Source: Panacagrimonas sp. (lineage in GTDB: Bacteria > Pseudomonadota > Gammaproteobacteria > Nevskiales > Nevskiaceae). Taken from it: 64,000 nucleotides of DNA. Made by a program: the position numbers and the translations under genes. Under the pieces are notes generated by a model that was not told where the DNA came from, made no database searches, and saw nothing but the letters and a program-made list of their open reading frames with translations. The stretch spans positions 59,507 to 123,506 of the forward strand of contig NZ_JAJFBP010000007.1 in NCBI RefSeq assembly GCF_020697055.1, given 5' to 3'. This document shows, in pieces, positions 1-8,005 of this stretch (position 1 is its first letter; each line of letters starts with the position of its first letter).

Positions 1-646
1 TGATCTTGCCGCCGCCGCCGGTATCGATCTCGACGCCGCTGCCCTGCGACATCGCGCCCACGCTGGCGGCGCCGCTGATCGCGCCGCCGATCACGCCGAT
101 GACGATGCCGACGAGAAATCCGAGCAGCACGATCACCGCGGTGTAGCCACCGGCGCGATCCGGCGGCGCACGCATCGTGTGCGGCAGGCCCAGGTACAGC
201 AGGTAGACCGAGTACACGCCGCCGGCAAGGCCGATCAGCACGCCCACCCAGGGCAGCACCACCGCCACGCCCGCGATCCAGCTCGCGGTGTAAGTGTAGG
301 CCACCGTCTTGAGCGCCTGGATCGGGTTCTTCTGTCCGCCGAAGCTCGGCGCGAGCGCGTCGACCACCCGCGCCAGCACGTAGGTGGCGAGCACCGACAG
401 GCCGTACTGCACGATCGCCCCGATCAGCCCGATGCCGATCCCGACGCGGATGGTTGCATCGGTGAAGGGAATGCTGGTGCCGATGAAGCTGCCCTTGATG
501 AACCCTGCGATCGCCGGGAGCGCCGCGAGGATCAGGATGTAGCGCGTGAACAGCGCCGACGTCGTGTCCGGCTCGACCGCGATCACCGGCCACTCCGACT
601 TGGGCGTGAGCAGGATGTTCTTTGCGCGATCGATCAGGTTGGCCAT
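1..646 (-). CDS. Yip1-family membrane protein (3' end outside window)
   Basis: The reading frame runs off the left edge; 215 codons are visible. It begins MANLIDRAKNILLTPKSEWP, a start typical of bacterial Yip1-domain proteins, and continues with about five hydrophobic segments separated by short polar loops. The visible end is a Gly-rich stretch that probably precedes the C-terminus. Yip1 proteins are integral inner-membrane proteins with no settled function in bacteria. It is divergent from the HIT gene, with 62 bp between the start codons. The family call rests on the N-terminal pattern and hydrophobicity profile only. Confidence 0.7.
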   Translation of the reverse strand, partial: MANLIDRAKNILLTPKSEWPVIAVEPDTTSALFTRYILILAALPAIAGFIKGSFIGTSIPFTDATIRVGIGIGLIGAIVQYGLSVLATYVLARVVDALAPSFGGQKNPIQALKTVAYTYTASWIAGVAVVLPWVGVLIGLAGGVYSVYLLYLGLPHTMRAPPDRAGGYTAVIVLLGFLVGIVIGVIGGAISGAASVGAMSQGSGVEIDTGGGGKI

Positions 647-708
647 CGTTTTCCCCGGTCCGAGATGACGCGAACGCGGCGAGTCTAAGCGCATGTCAGG
701 ATTCGGAC

Positions 709-1158
709 ATGACCGTCTTCGATCGCATCATCGCCGGGCAGATCCCGGCCAGCTTCGTGTGGCAGGACGTGGTGTGCGTCGCCTTCCTCGACATCCGGCC
801 GATGTCGCGCGGGCACGTGCTGGTGGTGCCGCGCCAGTCGGTGGCGACGCTCGAGGAGCTCGAGGCATCGACGCTTGCGCACCTGTGGCACACCGCGGTG
901 CGCATCGCCAGCGCGCAGCGCCGGGCACTGGGCAGCGCGGCGCAGCACTTTCTCGTCAACGACGGGCGCGAAGCCAGCCAGAGCGTGCCGCACGTGCACC
1001 TGCACGTGATCCCGCGCTACGAGGGAGACCGCTACGGAACCGTGGCGCGGATGATCTGGCACATCGCGACGCTGGCGACGCCGCCGCGGGAAAAGATCGA
1101 ACAGCGACGGCGACTCGAAGCCGACGCGCGCGCCATCGCCGAGGCGCTGCGCGACTAG
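709..1158 (+). CDS. HIT family nucleotide hydrolase/transferase
   Basis: A 149-residue protein of the histidine triad superfamily, which acts on nucleotides joined through phosphoramidate, phosphate or sulfate bonds. The triad His95-Val-His97-Leu-His99 is intact, and His97 would be the nucleophile by analogy with Hint proteins. The N-terminus MTVFDRIIAGQIPASFV is the usual HIT start, so the ATG at 709 is preferred over upstream in-frame starts. The C-terminal 40 residues form a charged helix seen in some proteobacterial members. Substrate cannot be deduced. It converges with the NlpC/P60 gene 5 bp away. Confidence 0.88.
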   Translation: MTVFDRIIAGQIPASFVWQDVVCVAFLDIRPMSRGHVLVVPRQSVATLEELEASTLAHLWHTAVRIASAQRRALGSAAQHFLVNDGREASQSVPHVHLHVIPRYEGDRYGTVARMIWHIATLATPPREKIEQRRRLEADARAIAEALRD

Positions 1159-1163
1159 TCAGC

Positions 1164-1763
1164 TCAGGTCAGGTCATCGGAACGGATCAGCCGCCGCGCC
1201 GCGACCATGCGTCGCGACCAGGTCGACGTGAGCCGGCTCACCACCACTTCGCGGCGGCTCGAGGACGCGTGCAGGATCCGGTCGCCCGGCAGGTACACCG
1301 CCACGTGCAGGCCGCTGCGGCCCCAGCGATAGAACAGGAGATCTCCGGGTGCGAACTGGCGGTTGCGCACGACCTGGCCGCTGCGCACCAGCTCGCGCGC
1401 GGTGCGCGGCAGCTTGATGCCGGCGCTGCGGAACATCCGCTGCACCAGCGACGAACAATCGACCGCGTCCTCGCGATCCGACGCGGCGCCGTACACGTAG
1501 TCGGTGCCGAGCAGTTCGTGCCCCTTGGCCAGCACCACGTCGCGGATCAGGCTCTCGTTGGCGTCCTGTTCCATGCGCAGCTGGATGCCGGGGATCGCCA
1601 CCGGCGTCGGCGCCACGGCGCGCGGCGCCGCCAGGTGCTCGGACCACTGCAGGCGCGGGATCGGGACGTTGGCGTGCGCCGGCGCGGCAAGGCCGGCGCC
1701 GACGAGCATCATCAACGCGCACAGCGGGCGCGCGAGCGTGAAGGGGATGGGGGTGTTCTTCAT
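1164..1763 (-). CDS. NlpC/P60 family cell-wall peptidase, exported
   Basis: A 199-residue exported protein. The ATG at 1763 gives a clean signal peptide ending near APAHA; a longer in-frame start adds a charged 30-residue leader and is unlikely. The C-terminal half is an NlpC/P60 domain: Cys103 in the DCSSL motif is the nucleophile, His153 in HVAVYL the base, and His165 the probable third polar residue. Such enzymes cut peptidoglycan stem peptides, typically the gamma-D-Glu-diaminopimelate bond, in the periplasm. The family is clear; the exact bond cleaved is not. Confidence 0.88.
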   Translation of the reverse strand: MKNTPIPFTLARPLCALMMLVGAGLAAPAHANVPIPRLQWSEHLAAPRAVAPTPVAIPGIQLRMEQDANESLIRDVVLAKGHELLGTDYVYGAASDREDAVDCSSLVQRMFRSAGIKLPRTARELVRSGQVVRNRQFAPGDLLFYRWGRSGLHVAVYLPGDRILHASSSRREVVVSRLTSTWSRRMVAARRLIRSDDLT

Positions 1764-1982
1764 CGCGACTGGCTCCGGTTCGACGTCCCGGGGACGCCGC
1801 GCATCGCTTTTCGTGGAGCGCATGTTGAAAGCGCACGATCGTGCGTTGTGCACTTGCGCGACCGTCGGGCGCGATCCGCTGATTCGATGGCGAGTACCGA
1901 CCGTTCAACCGTCTCAGGCGCACGCCGGTCGGTCGGACCCTCAAGGTCGCGCAGGGGCCGCGCGCAACCCGATAATTCCGTC

Positions 1983-2948
1983 ATGCCCTCTTCTTCCTCT
2001 CCCACGTCGCCGGCCGCCGCGGCCGCCGGCCACGCGCATGCCCTGCACGACAGCACCTACCTGAGCGGCCTGGCGCTGGCCGCGCTCGGCGCGGTGTTCT
2101 TCTCCGCCAAGGGCGTCGTCGCCAAGCTGCTCTACCGCGAAGGGATCGACGCGGTCACCGTGATCGCGCTGCGCATGACGCTGGCGGTGCCGGTGTTCCT
2201 GCTGATCGCGATCTGGACGCTGTCGCGCTCGCCGCGGCTGTCGCAACGCGACCTGATGCGCGTCGCGCTGCTGGGGATCGTCGGCTACTACGGTTCGAGC
2301 ATGCTCGACTTCCTGGGGCTGCAATACATCACGGCCGGACTCGAGCGCCTGATCCTGTTCGTGACGCCCACGCTGGTGCTGCTGCTCGGCGTGTTCGTGT
2401 TCAAGCGCCGGGTCACCGCGATGCAATGGCTGTCGATGGGGTTCGCGTACGCCGGCATCGTGCTGGTGTTCTGGCACGACGTGACGCTCGGCGGCGGGGC
2501 GGTGGTGCTCGGCGCAGGCCTGGTGTTCGCCGCCGCGGTGCTCTACGCGATCTACCTGGTCTATTCGGGCGAACTGATCCAGCGCGTCGGCACGCTGCGG
2601 CTGGTGGCGCTGGCGATGACGGTGTCGTCGATCTTCAGCATCGGGCAGTACTTCGTGCTGCGCGAACCGGCCACGCTCTGGCAGCAGAGCGGGGCGGTGT
2701 GGAGCCTGTCGCTGATCAATGCGTCGCTGTGCACGGTGCTGCCGGTGATCCTGACGATGTTCGGCGTGGCGCGCGCCGGAGCGGGCGATGCCGCGCAGAT
2801 CGGAATGATCGGCCCGGTCTCCACGCTGTTCCTCGCGTTCTGGATCCTGGGCGAGCCGATCACGCCGCTGCAGATCGTCGGCACCGTGCTGGTGATGATC
2901 GGCATCTTCCTGCTGTCGCGCCGTCGTGTGCCGACGATCGCGCCCTGA
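1983..2948 (+). CDS. EamA/DMT family transporter
   Basis: A 321-residue inner-membrane protein with about ten hydrophobic helices in two homologous EamA halves (roughly residues 25-160 and 175-315). Drug/metabolite transporters of this type move amino acids, nucleosides or drugs; the substrate is unknown. The ATG at 1983 follows a region without coding character and is followed by a polar Ser/Ala-rich head before helix 1. The frame stays open far upstream, but that part is Arg-rich shadow sequence and is excluded. The 219 bp between this gene and the divergent NlpC gene should hold both promoters. Confidence 0.87.
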   Translation: MPSSSSPTSPAAAAAGHAHALHDSTYLSGLALAALGAVFFSAKGVVAKLLYREGIDAVTVIALRMTLAVPVFLLIAIWTLSRSPRLSQRDLMRVALLGIVGYYGSSMLDFLGLQYITAGLERLILFVTPTLVLLLGVFVFKRRVTAMQWLSMGFAYAGIVLVFWHDVTLGGGAVVLGAGLVFAAAVLYAIYLVYSGELIQRVGTLRLVALAMTVSSIFSIGQYFVLREPATLWQQSGAVWSLSLINASLCTVLPVILTMFGVARAGAGDAAQIGMIGPVSTLFLAFWILGEPITPLQIVGTVLVMIGIFLLSRRRVPTIAP

Positions 2949-2960
2949 GACGGTGCAGCG

Positions 2961-3770
2961 CTATTTCTTCCGCGGCGAGTAGGTCGAACCGCTGACCGCG
3001 TCGACGTCGGCGGATTCGATCGCGTTGGCACGGCGCAGCGCCAGTTCGGTCACCGACAGCGAAACCTCGATCTCGCGCAGCATCGCCGCCCGATAGGACG
3101 CCAGCCCCGCGCGGCCCTCGGGGCTGGTCGCATGGCTGCCCTCGCCGGTGGCGGTCATGAAGTCCTGGGCGGAGGTCACCACGCCGCGACGTTTGGACCG
3201 CCAGTCCTGGAACAGCGAGTTCCACTGCTTCAGATCCTGCTCGGCCAGTTCCTGGCGCGCGGGCAGCATCGACTGGTTGGCCGCCAGCAGCTGCGCGTCG
3301 GCGCAGGGGACGGCGCACGGCTTCATCGCGCCGAGCACCGCGCCGAGGCGTCCCGACATCGCCGCGTGCAGCCAGCGCGCACGCTTGCCCAGAACCGGTG
3401 CAGGCGCCTGCTTGCCCGAGTTCGAGGCGAGGTAGTCCCCATAAGCGCGCAGCGCGCCCTGCACCTCGGGCGCTTCGGTCGCCGGTGCGGCCGGTGCTTG
3501 GTCGGTCGGCGCGGGAAGGCTGCCGCCGTTGAGCGCCGCGATGGCGTTGCGTTCGGCCTCGATCGCCTGCTTCAGCCGCGCGTACTCGGGCGCGACGATC
3601 TGGCCGTCACGCAACCAGCTCAGCGCGGTGCCGACATCGGCCGGCGGCGCCGGCACCTGGTCGAACAGTTCCACGAGCGAGCTCGCCTGCGCCGGCGGTG
3701 CGGTGGAAAAGCCGAACGCGGCGGTGACGGCGGCGAGGATGGGGGCGCGTCGAAAAGGGGCGGCGGGCAT
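2961..3770 (-). CDS. Exported protein of unknown function
   Basis: A 269-residue protein not assigned to a family. It has a signal peptide (residues 1-29, cleavage near AQA-SS), then a largely helical, Ala- and Gln-rich body with several charged heptad-like stretches, and no membrane segment. Cys residues near the middle (CAVPCADAQ) could form a disulfide in the periplasm. It converges with the EamA gene (12 bp) and lies just downstream of the MFS gene on the same strand (31 bp), so it may be cotranscribed with that transporter. Confidence 0.65.
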   Translation of the reverse strand: MPAAPFRRAPILAAVTAAFGFSTAPPAQASSLVELFDQVPAPPADVGTALSWLRDGQIVAPEYARLKQAIEAERNAIAALNGGSLPAPTDQAPAAPATEAPEVQGALRAYGDYLASNSGKQAPAPVLGKRARWLHAAMSGRLGAVLGAMKPCAVPCADAQLLAANQSMLPARQELAEQDLKQWNSLFQDWRSKRRGVVTSAQDFMTATGEGSHATSPEGRAGLASYRAAMLREIEVSLSVTELALRRANAIESADVDAVSGSTYSPRKK

Positions 3771-3801
3771 GGCCGCATATCGGCAGCAAACTCCGAGCCA
3801 T

Positions 3802-5028
3802 CTAGGCCCGCGCCATCACCGGTCCACGCACCACCCTGGCTTCACGGATCGGCAGGCACAACAGCGCCGCGACGGCGGCAAGCACCATGTCGGCGATCCA
3901 CATCCAGCCGTAGTCGCCGAAGCGCGACATGGTCACGCCGCCCAGCCACGCGCCGAAGAACGCGCCGGTCTGGTGCGACAGCAGGGTCAGGCCGAACAAC
4001 GTGGCGAGATAACGCGTGCCGAAGAGCTTGCCCACCAGCCCTGCCGTCGGCGGCGTGGTCGAGAGCCAGCTGACGCCCAGCACCGCGGCGAACACGTAGA
4101 ACACCATCGGGGTTCGCGGGGAGACCAGGAACAACGCGATCGCCACCGCCCGCCCCGCGTACATGAAGAACAGGATGTTGCGCATGCGCACGCGATTGCC
4201 GAGCCAGCCCGCGCCCAGGCTTCCCGCAACGTTGAACAGACCGATCAGCGCGATGGCGGTGGCCGACACCCCCGCCGGCAGTCCGCACAGCGCAACTTCG
4301 CCCGGTAGATGCGTGACCAGGAACGCGATGTGGACCCCGCAGGTGAAGTAACTGGCGTGAATCAGCAGGTACGAACGGTCGCGCATCGCGATGCGCAGCT
4401 GCTCGCGCAGGCCGGGGCCCGTGACACCGGCGTTGGACGACGACGACGACGCGTTGCCGAGCTTGCCCAGCAACGGCAGGCCGGCGATGGCGGTCGCCGC
4501 GAGCGTCAGCATCGCCGTGGCCCAGCCGAAGGCCGAGATCAATCCCTGCGCCAGCGGCGCGTACGCGAACTGGCCGAGCGACGAGCCGGCGTTGATGAAT
4601 CCCGCTGCGAACGATCGTCGCTCCGGCGGCAGGTTGGCGCTGGTGGCGCCGATCAGGATCGAGAAGCCCGCCGCACCGGCGCCGGCGGCGGCGATCACGC
4701 CCAGCGACACCAGCATCATCCACTGCGTCTGGGCGATCGAGGCCAGCGCCATCCCGACGAACAGCAGCACCAGTCCGAGCGCGACCACCGGTCGCGATCC
4801 ATGGTTGTCGGCGATGGCGCCGAACAGCGGCTGCACCGCGCCCCACACGAACTGACCGACCGCCAGCGCGAAGCTGATCGAGACGATCGACATGCCGGTG
4901 TCCTGCGTGATCGGCATCACGAACAGGCCCAGCGTCTGGCGCGCGCCGGTGGTGATGAAGAGGATCGCGGCGGCGCACAGCATCAGCGTCCAGGCCGCAC
5001 GGGGCGACGAAGCAGCGGTGGGGCTCAT
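3802..5028 (-). CDS. MFS transporter
   Basis: A 408-residue major facilitator with 12 predicted helices. The ATG at 5028 (MSPTAASSPRAAW) places helix 1 about 12 residues in; the longer frame extends over the divergent msrB gene and is rejected. The loop after helix 2 reads GAIADNHGSRPV, the MFS motif-A region in degenerate form. The layout resembles oxalate/formate-type or monocarboxylate-type MFS members, but the substrate is open. The promoter must lie in the 79 bp shared with msrB. Confidence 0.82.
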   Translation of the reverse strand: MSPTAASSPRAAWTLMLCAAAILFITTGARQTLGLFVMPITQDTGMSIVSISFALAVGQFVWGAVQPLFGAIADNHGSRPVVALGLVLLFVGMALASIAQTQWMMLVSLGVIAAAGAGAAGFSILIGATSANLPPERRSFAAGFINAGSSLGQFAYAPLAQGLISAFGWATAMLTLAATAIAGLPLLGKLGNASSSSSNAGVTGPGLREQLRIAMRDRSYLLIHASYFTCGVHIAFLVTHLPGEVALCGLPAGVSATAIALIGLFNVAGSLGAGWLGNRVRMRNILFFMYAGRAVAIALFLVSPRTPMVFYVFAAVLGVSWLSTTPPTAGLVGKLFGTRYLATLFGLTLLSHQTGAFFGAWLGGVTMSRFGDYGWMWIADMVLAAVAALLCLPIREARVVRGPVMARA

Positions 5029-5107
5029 CGTTGCGGCGGGCGAGGGGGTGCAGGTCGATCCAGGGGTCGCTACGCTGGCGACCAACCCGCGCATTCTGGA
5101 GCACCGC

Positions 5108-5530
5108 GTGAAAGTCGAGAAGCTGGACAAGACCGACAAGGAATGGGAACAGCTGCTGACGCCGGCGCAGTTCCGCGTGCTGCGTTCGGAAGGCACCGAG
5201 ATGTGCGGCACGCACGGCTTCAACCAGGAGAAGCGCGCCGGCACGTTCGTCTGCGCCGGCTGCTACCTGCCGCTGTTCGAGTCCAAGACCAAATACGAAT
5301 CGGGCACCGGCTGGCCGAGCTTCTGGCAGCCGATTCCCGGCGCGCTCGAGACCAAGGTCGACCATCACATCGGATATCCGCGCACCGAGTACCACTGCGC
5401 ACGCTGCGGCGGACACCAGGGCCACGTGTTCGAGGACGGACCGCGTCCGACCGGCCTGCGCTACTGCAACAACGGCGAGGCGCTACGCTTCGTGCCGGAA
5501 GGGGAAGCACTGCCGGCCTTGCGAACCTGA
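5108..5530 (+). CDS. msrB: Peptide-methionine (R)-S-oxide reductase MsrB
   Basis: A 140-residue enzyme reducing the R-epimer of methionine sulfoxide in proteins. The zinc site is complete: Cys49/Cys52 in CAGC and Cys97/Cys100 in CARCGGH. The catalytic Cys120 lies in RYCNN, and Cys33 in EMCGTHGF is placed to act as resolving cysteine. The substrate signature GTGWPSFW is present. The likely start is the GTG at 5108 (VKVEKLDK); no ATG lies at a fitting place, and longer starts add low-complexity residues. No signal peptide, so cytoplasmic. MsrA is not fused to it. Confidence 0.95.
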   Translation: MKVEKLDKTDKEWEQLLTPAQFRVLRSEGTEMCGTHGFNQEKRAGTFVCAGCYLPLFESKTKYESGTGWPSFWQPIPGALETKVDHHIGYPRTEYHCARCGGHQGHVFEDGPRPTGLRYCNNGEALRFVPEGEALPALRT

Positions 5531-5567
5531 CCGGGTTCGCGCATCCGCATCGGGGGATCGGGGAACG

Positions 5568-5960
5568 ATGAGCGTCAAGGACGTGGGCGGCACGCCGGGC
5601 GGAATCGGCGAATTCGTCATCGGCTTCGTGATGGCCGCGGTGGGTTTCTACCTGCTCACGCAGCGCGTGCAGGTGACCAGCGGCGGCTGGTACATGTGGG
5701 GCTACAACGCGTTCGGCCTGTCGCTGGTGCCGTTCCTGATCGGCGTCGGGCTGCTCGCGTTCAACGGCAAGTCGTTCGTCGGCTGGCTGCTCACCGGTAC
5801 GGGCCTGGCGATCATCGTCGCGGGCGTGCTGATGAACCTGCGCATCTATTTCGTGGGCACCAGCCTGTGGGACACGCTGATGATCCTGGGGCTGCTGGCG
5901 TTCGGACTGGGACTGCTGGCGCGCTCGCTGCGATCGCACGCGCCGCCCGTGCAGAAATAG
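5568..5960 (+). CDS. Small membrane protein, unknown
   Basis: A 130-residue protein with four hydrophobic helices (about 13-32, 47-66, 71-93, 103-122) joined by very short loops, and a basic C-terminal tail. No family is recognised. It starts 37 bp after msrB on the same strand and could share its transcript. A REP-type palindrome begins 4 bp after its stop codon and probably ends or stabilises the message. Confidence 0.7.
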   Translation: MSVKDVGGTPGGIGEFVIGFVMAAVGFYLLTQRVQVTSGGWYMWGYNAFGLSLVPFLIGVGLLAFNGKSFVGWLLTGTGLAIIVAGVLMNLRIYFVGTSLWDTLMILGLLAFGLGLLARSLRSHAPPVQK

Positions 5961-5964
5961 ATCG

Positions 5965-6064
5965 GTACGGCGGGAACGCGGCCGCGAAGCGGTCGCGCAT
6001 CCCGCCGTGGATGCCGGCTCCGGCGGGATGCGCGGTCGCCGACGCGACCGCTTTCCCGCCCTAC
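5965..6064. repeat. Paired REP palindromes (REPIN-like element)
   Basis: Two REP-like hairpins in inverted orientation. The outer arms 5965-5985 and 6044-6064 match imperfectly (GTAcGGCGGGAAcGCGG against GTAGGGCGGGAAAGCGG). The inner arms 5995-6007 and 6021-6033 are a perfect 13-bp inverted repeat. Each half can fold separately, and the whole can fold as one long hairpin. It shares the GTAGGGCGGGAAAGCGG core with the element at 7973. It lies between convergent genes. Confidence 0.75.
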
Positions 6065-6087
6065 CAGGTCAGAGCGCCTGGCGCCCG

Positions 6088-6753
6088 TTACAGCGGCGTC
6101 GCACCCGGCGGCGGCTTGACCTCGTGGTCTACGCGCGGACGCGGCGGTGCCGGTGGCGTCGACGGCGGCGCAGCCTGCATCTCCGGGGCGGGCGGAGGCG
6201 GCGGAGGTGGCGCAGAGGGCGGGGGTGGCGGAGCGGCCGGAACCGCAGGCGCGGGCGGCGGAGCCGGGGCGACGGCCGCAGGCGCAGGCGCCTGTATCAC
6301 CGGCGGCGGCGCGGGCGGCGGCGCACTCGCTCGCGGGCGGGGCGGCGGCGGCGCCGGGGGAGCCGAGGAGAACGCGACGCGCTTGAGCTGCACGATCTGC
6401 GAGACGCCGCACTCGGTCTGCGAGTTGCGCCCGCCGACCACCAGCGTCTTGGCCGCGACCAGGCCGCTGAGCGCGGCGTTGAAGCCGATCACGCCCGCGT
6501 TCTGCAACGCCGTGCAGCTGCCCGCCATCACCAGCAGATAGGCCTGGCTGTTGCGGAACACCAGCACGTTGGCGTCGTCGAGGTATTTCCAGTCGTCGAT
6601 GACCGAGTCGGGAACCGTGTCGACCGGCGCGGCGCGGGTGTAGCCGAATACGCGCAGCCGCGAATCGGCGTCGGCCAGGGCCGCGGTCGATGCGGTCGCG
6701 GCCAGGACGGCGAGCGCAAGGCCACGCAGGCCGGCGCTACGAATTCTTGTCAT
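6088..6753 (-). CDS. Exported DUF6491-like protein with proline-rich tail
   Basis: A 221-residue secreted or periplasmic protein. The signal peptide covers residues 1-28; the ATG at 6753 (MTRIRSAGLRG) is preferred over one four codons upstream. Residues 35-128 look like DUF6491: a YLDDANVLVF strand, then Cys80 and Cys115, which could pair, and an ending close to IVQLKRV. From about residue 130 the chain is almost only Pro and Ala, a tail that might span the periplasm or cell wall. Function unknown; the DUF call is from pattern memory. Confidence 0.65.
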   Translation of the reverse strand: MTRIRSAGLRGLALAVLAATASTAALADADSRLRVFGYTRAAPVDTVPDSVIDDWKYLDDANVLVFRNSQAYLLVMAGSCTALQNAGVIGFNAALSGLVAAKTLVVGGRNSQTECGVSQIVQLKRVAFSSAPPAPPPPRPRASAPPPAPPPVIQAPAPAAVAPAPPPAPAVPAAPPPPPSAPPPPPPPAPEMQAAPPSTPPAPPRPRVDHEVKPPPGATPL

Positions 6754-6910
6754 GTGCTCTCCCAATCAGCGTGCGGGCGCCACGGTCGATCCGTGGCAGC
6801 GCATTGTCTCGTGCCGCCGCGCGTTGCGCATCCGGCGCCGCGGGCTTGCGTGGCCGGGTCGGACTGGGGAGCATGGTCGCCCCCCGAGTCCGTTCCGCGA
6901 CCCGCATCCC

Positions 6911-7471
6911 ATGAGCCTCTCCCTCCGCGACCAGCTGCTGCAGGCCGGCCTGCTCGATCCCAAGAAGGCCAAGGAACAGGCGCGCGAACAGCGCAAGGAT
7001 CGGCGCGAACACAACAACAAGAAGCCGGCCGGTCCGGATCCGCGCGTGGTGGCGCAGCAGAAGGCGGCGGCCGAGAAGGCCGCGCGCGACGCCGAGCTCA
7101 ACCGCAAGCAGCAGGAGAAGCTCGCGCAGAAGGCGCGCCGTGCGGAGGCGCGCCAGCTGGTCGAACAGCATCGCGTGGCCAAGCTGGCGGACAGCGAGGA
7201 GCTCTACAACTTCCTCGACGGCAGCCGCATCCGGCGGCTGCCGGTGGATCGTCCGATGCGCGAGAAGCTGGTTGCCGGCAGCCTGGTGATCGTGCGCTGC
7301 GCCGGACGCTACGAGATCGTGCCGGTCGAGATTGCCGCGCGCATCGTCGAGCGCGATCCGCACGCGGCGCTGCAGGCGCCGCCGGCGGGCGCAACGCCCG
7401 AGTCCTCGGAGGCGTCCGGCGAGGACGATCCGTACAAGGACTACAAGGTTCCCGACGACCTGATGTGGTGA
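6911..7471 (+). CDS. DUF2058 family protein (YaiL-like)
   Basis: A 186-residue cytoplasmic protein. The start MSLSLRDQLLQAGLLDPKKA is the hallmark of DUF2058 proteins, annotated as nucleoprotein or polynucleotide-associated. Residues 15-90 form a long, highly charged Lys/Arg/Glu/Ala helix that could bind nucleic acid or coil. Residues 95-155 form a compact domain with the YNFLDGSRIRRL and RCAGRYEIVP segments. The start at 6911 is fixed by the family N-terminus. Biochemical function is not established for the family. Confidence 0.88.
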   Translation: MSLSLRDQLLQAGLLDPKKAKEQAREQRKDRREHNNKKPAGPDPRVVAQQKAAAEKAARDAELNRKQQEKLAQKARRAEARQLVEQHRVAKLADSEELYNFLDGSRIRRLPVDRPMREKLVAGSLVIVRCAGRYEIVPVEIAARIVERDPHAALQAPPAGATPESSEASGEDDPYKDYKVPDDLMW

Positions 7472-7475
7472 GCGG

Positions 7476-7976
7476 GTGACGCTCGAGACGCTGCTGGACT
7501 ACTTCGCCGCCGAGAAGGCCGAAAGCGTGCTGTTCATCGCCGCCGGCGCGGCCGCGCTGCTGGCCGGCCTCGCGTTCTGGTTTCGCGGCGCGCCGGTGCT
7601 CAAGGGGGCGGCGATCCCGCTGATCGCGATCGCGCTGATCCACCTGGTGGTGGGCGTCACGGTGTTCGCGCGGACCGACGAGCAGGTGCGCTCGCTCGTC
7701 GCGCAGCTCGAGCAGCAGCCCGCCGCTTTCAAGGCCGAGGAATCGAAGCGGATGGCACAGGTCAACGACAACTTCGATCTCTACCAGCAGATCGGGACGG
7801 CGCTGGCGCTGGCCGGGCTCGGCATGGTCGCCTGGGGCCTGCAGCGCGCCCGCCCGATTCTCGCGGGCGCCGGCTGCGGCCTGGCGTTCCAGGCGTTGTT
7901 CACGCTGGTGCTCGACTACTTCGCGCAGACCCGCGCCGACGTCTACACGCAGGCGCTGATCGCGATGGGAACGTAG
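7476..7976 (+). CDS. Membrane protein, unknown
   Basis: A 166-residue protein starting with GTG 4 bp after the DUF2058 gene, so probably co-translated. It has two hydrophobic helices near residues 18-35 and 43-62, a polar, Gln/Glu-rich soluble stretch (68-105), then two more helices (108-122, 126-142). No family recognised. Its stop codon is the TAG inside the GTAG end of a REP palindrome. Confidence 0.72.
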   Translation: MTLETLLDYFAAEKAESVLFIAAGAAALLAGLAFWFRGAPVLKGAAIPLIAIALIHLVVGVTVFARTDEQVRSLVAQLEQQPAAFKAEESKRMAQVNDNFDLYQQIGTALALAGLGMVAWGLQRARPILAGAGCGLAFQALFTLVLDYFAQTRADVYTQALIAMGT

Positions 7977-8005
7977 GGCGGGAAAGCGGCCGCTTTTCCG
8001 CCTAC
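7973..8005. repeat. GTAG-bounded REP palindrome
   Basis: A 33-bp near-perfect palindrome, GTAGGGCGGGAAAGCGG followed by CCGCTTTTCCGCCTAC. The core equals the outer arm of the element at 6044-6064. It fills the gap between two convergent genes and supplies the TAG stop codon of both (7974-7976 on plus, 8004-8002 on minus). A hairpin here would act on both transcripts as a 3' end or barrier to exonucleases. Confidence 0.75.

Noticed and set aside
693..1982. Very long open frame before the EamA transporter
   Set aside because: Composition is shadow-like, overlapping the HIT and NlpC genes; the transporter starts at the ATG at 1983.
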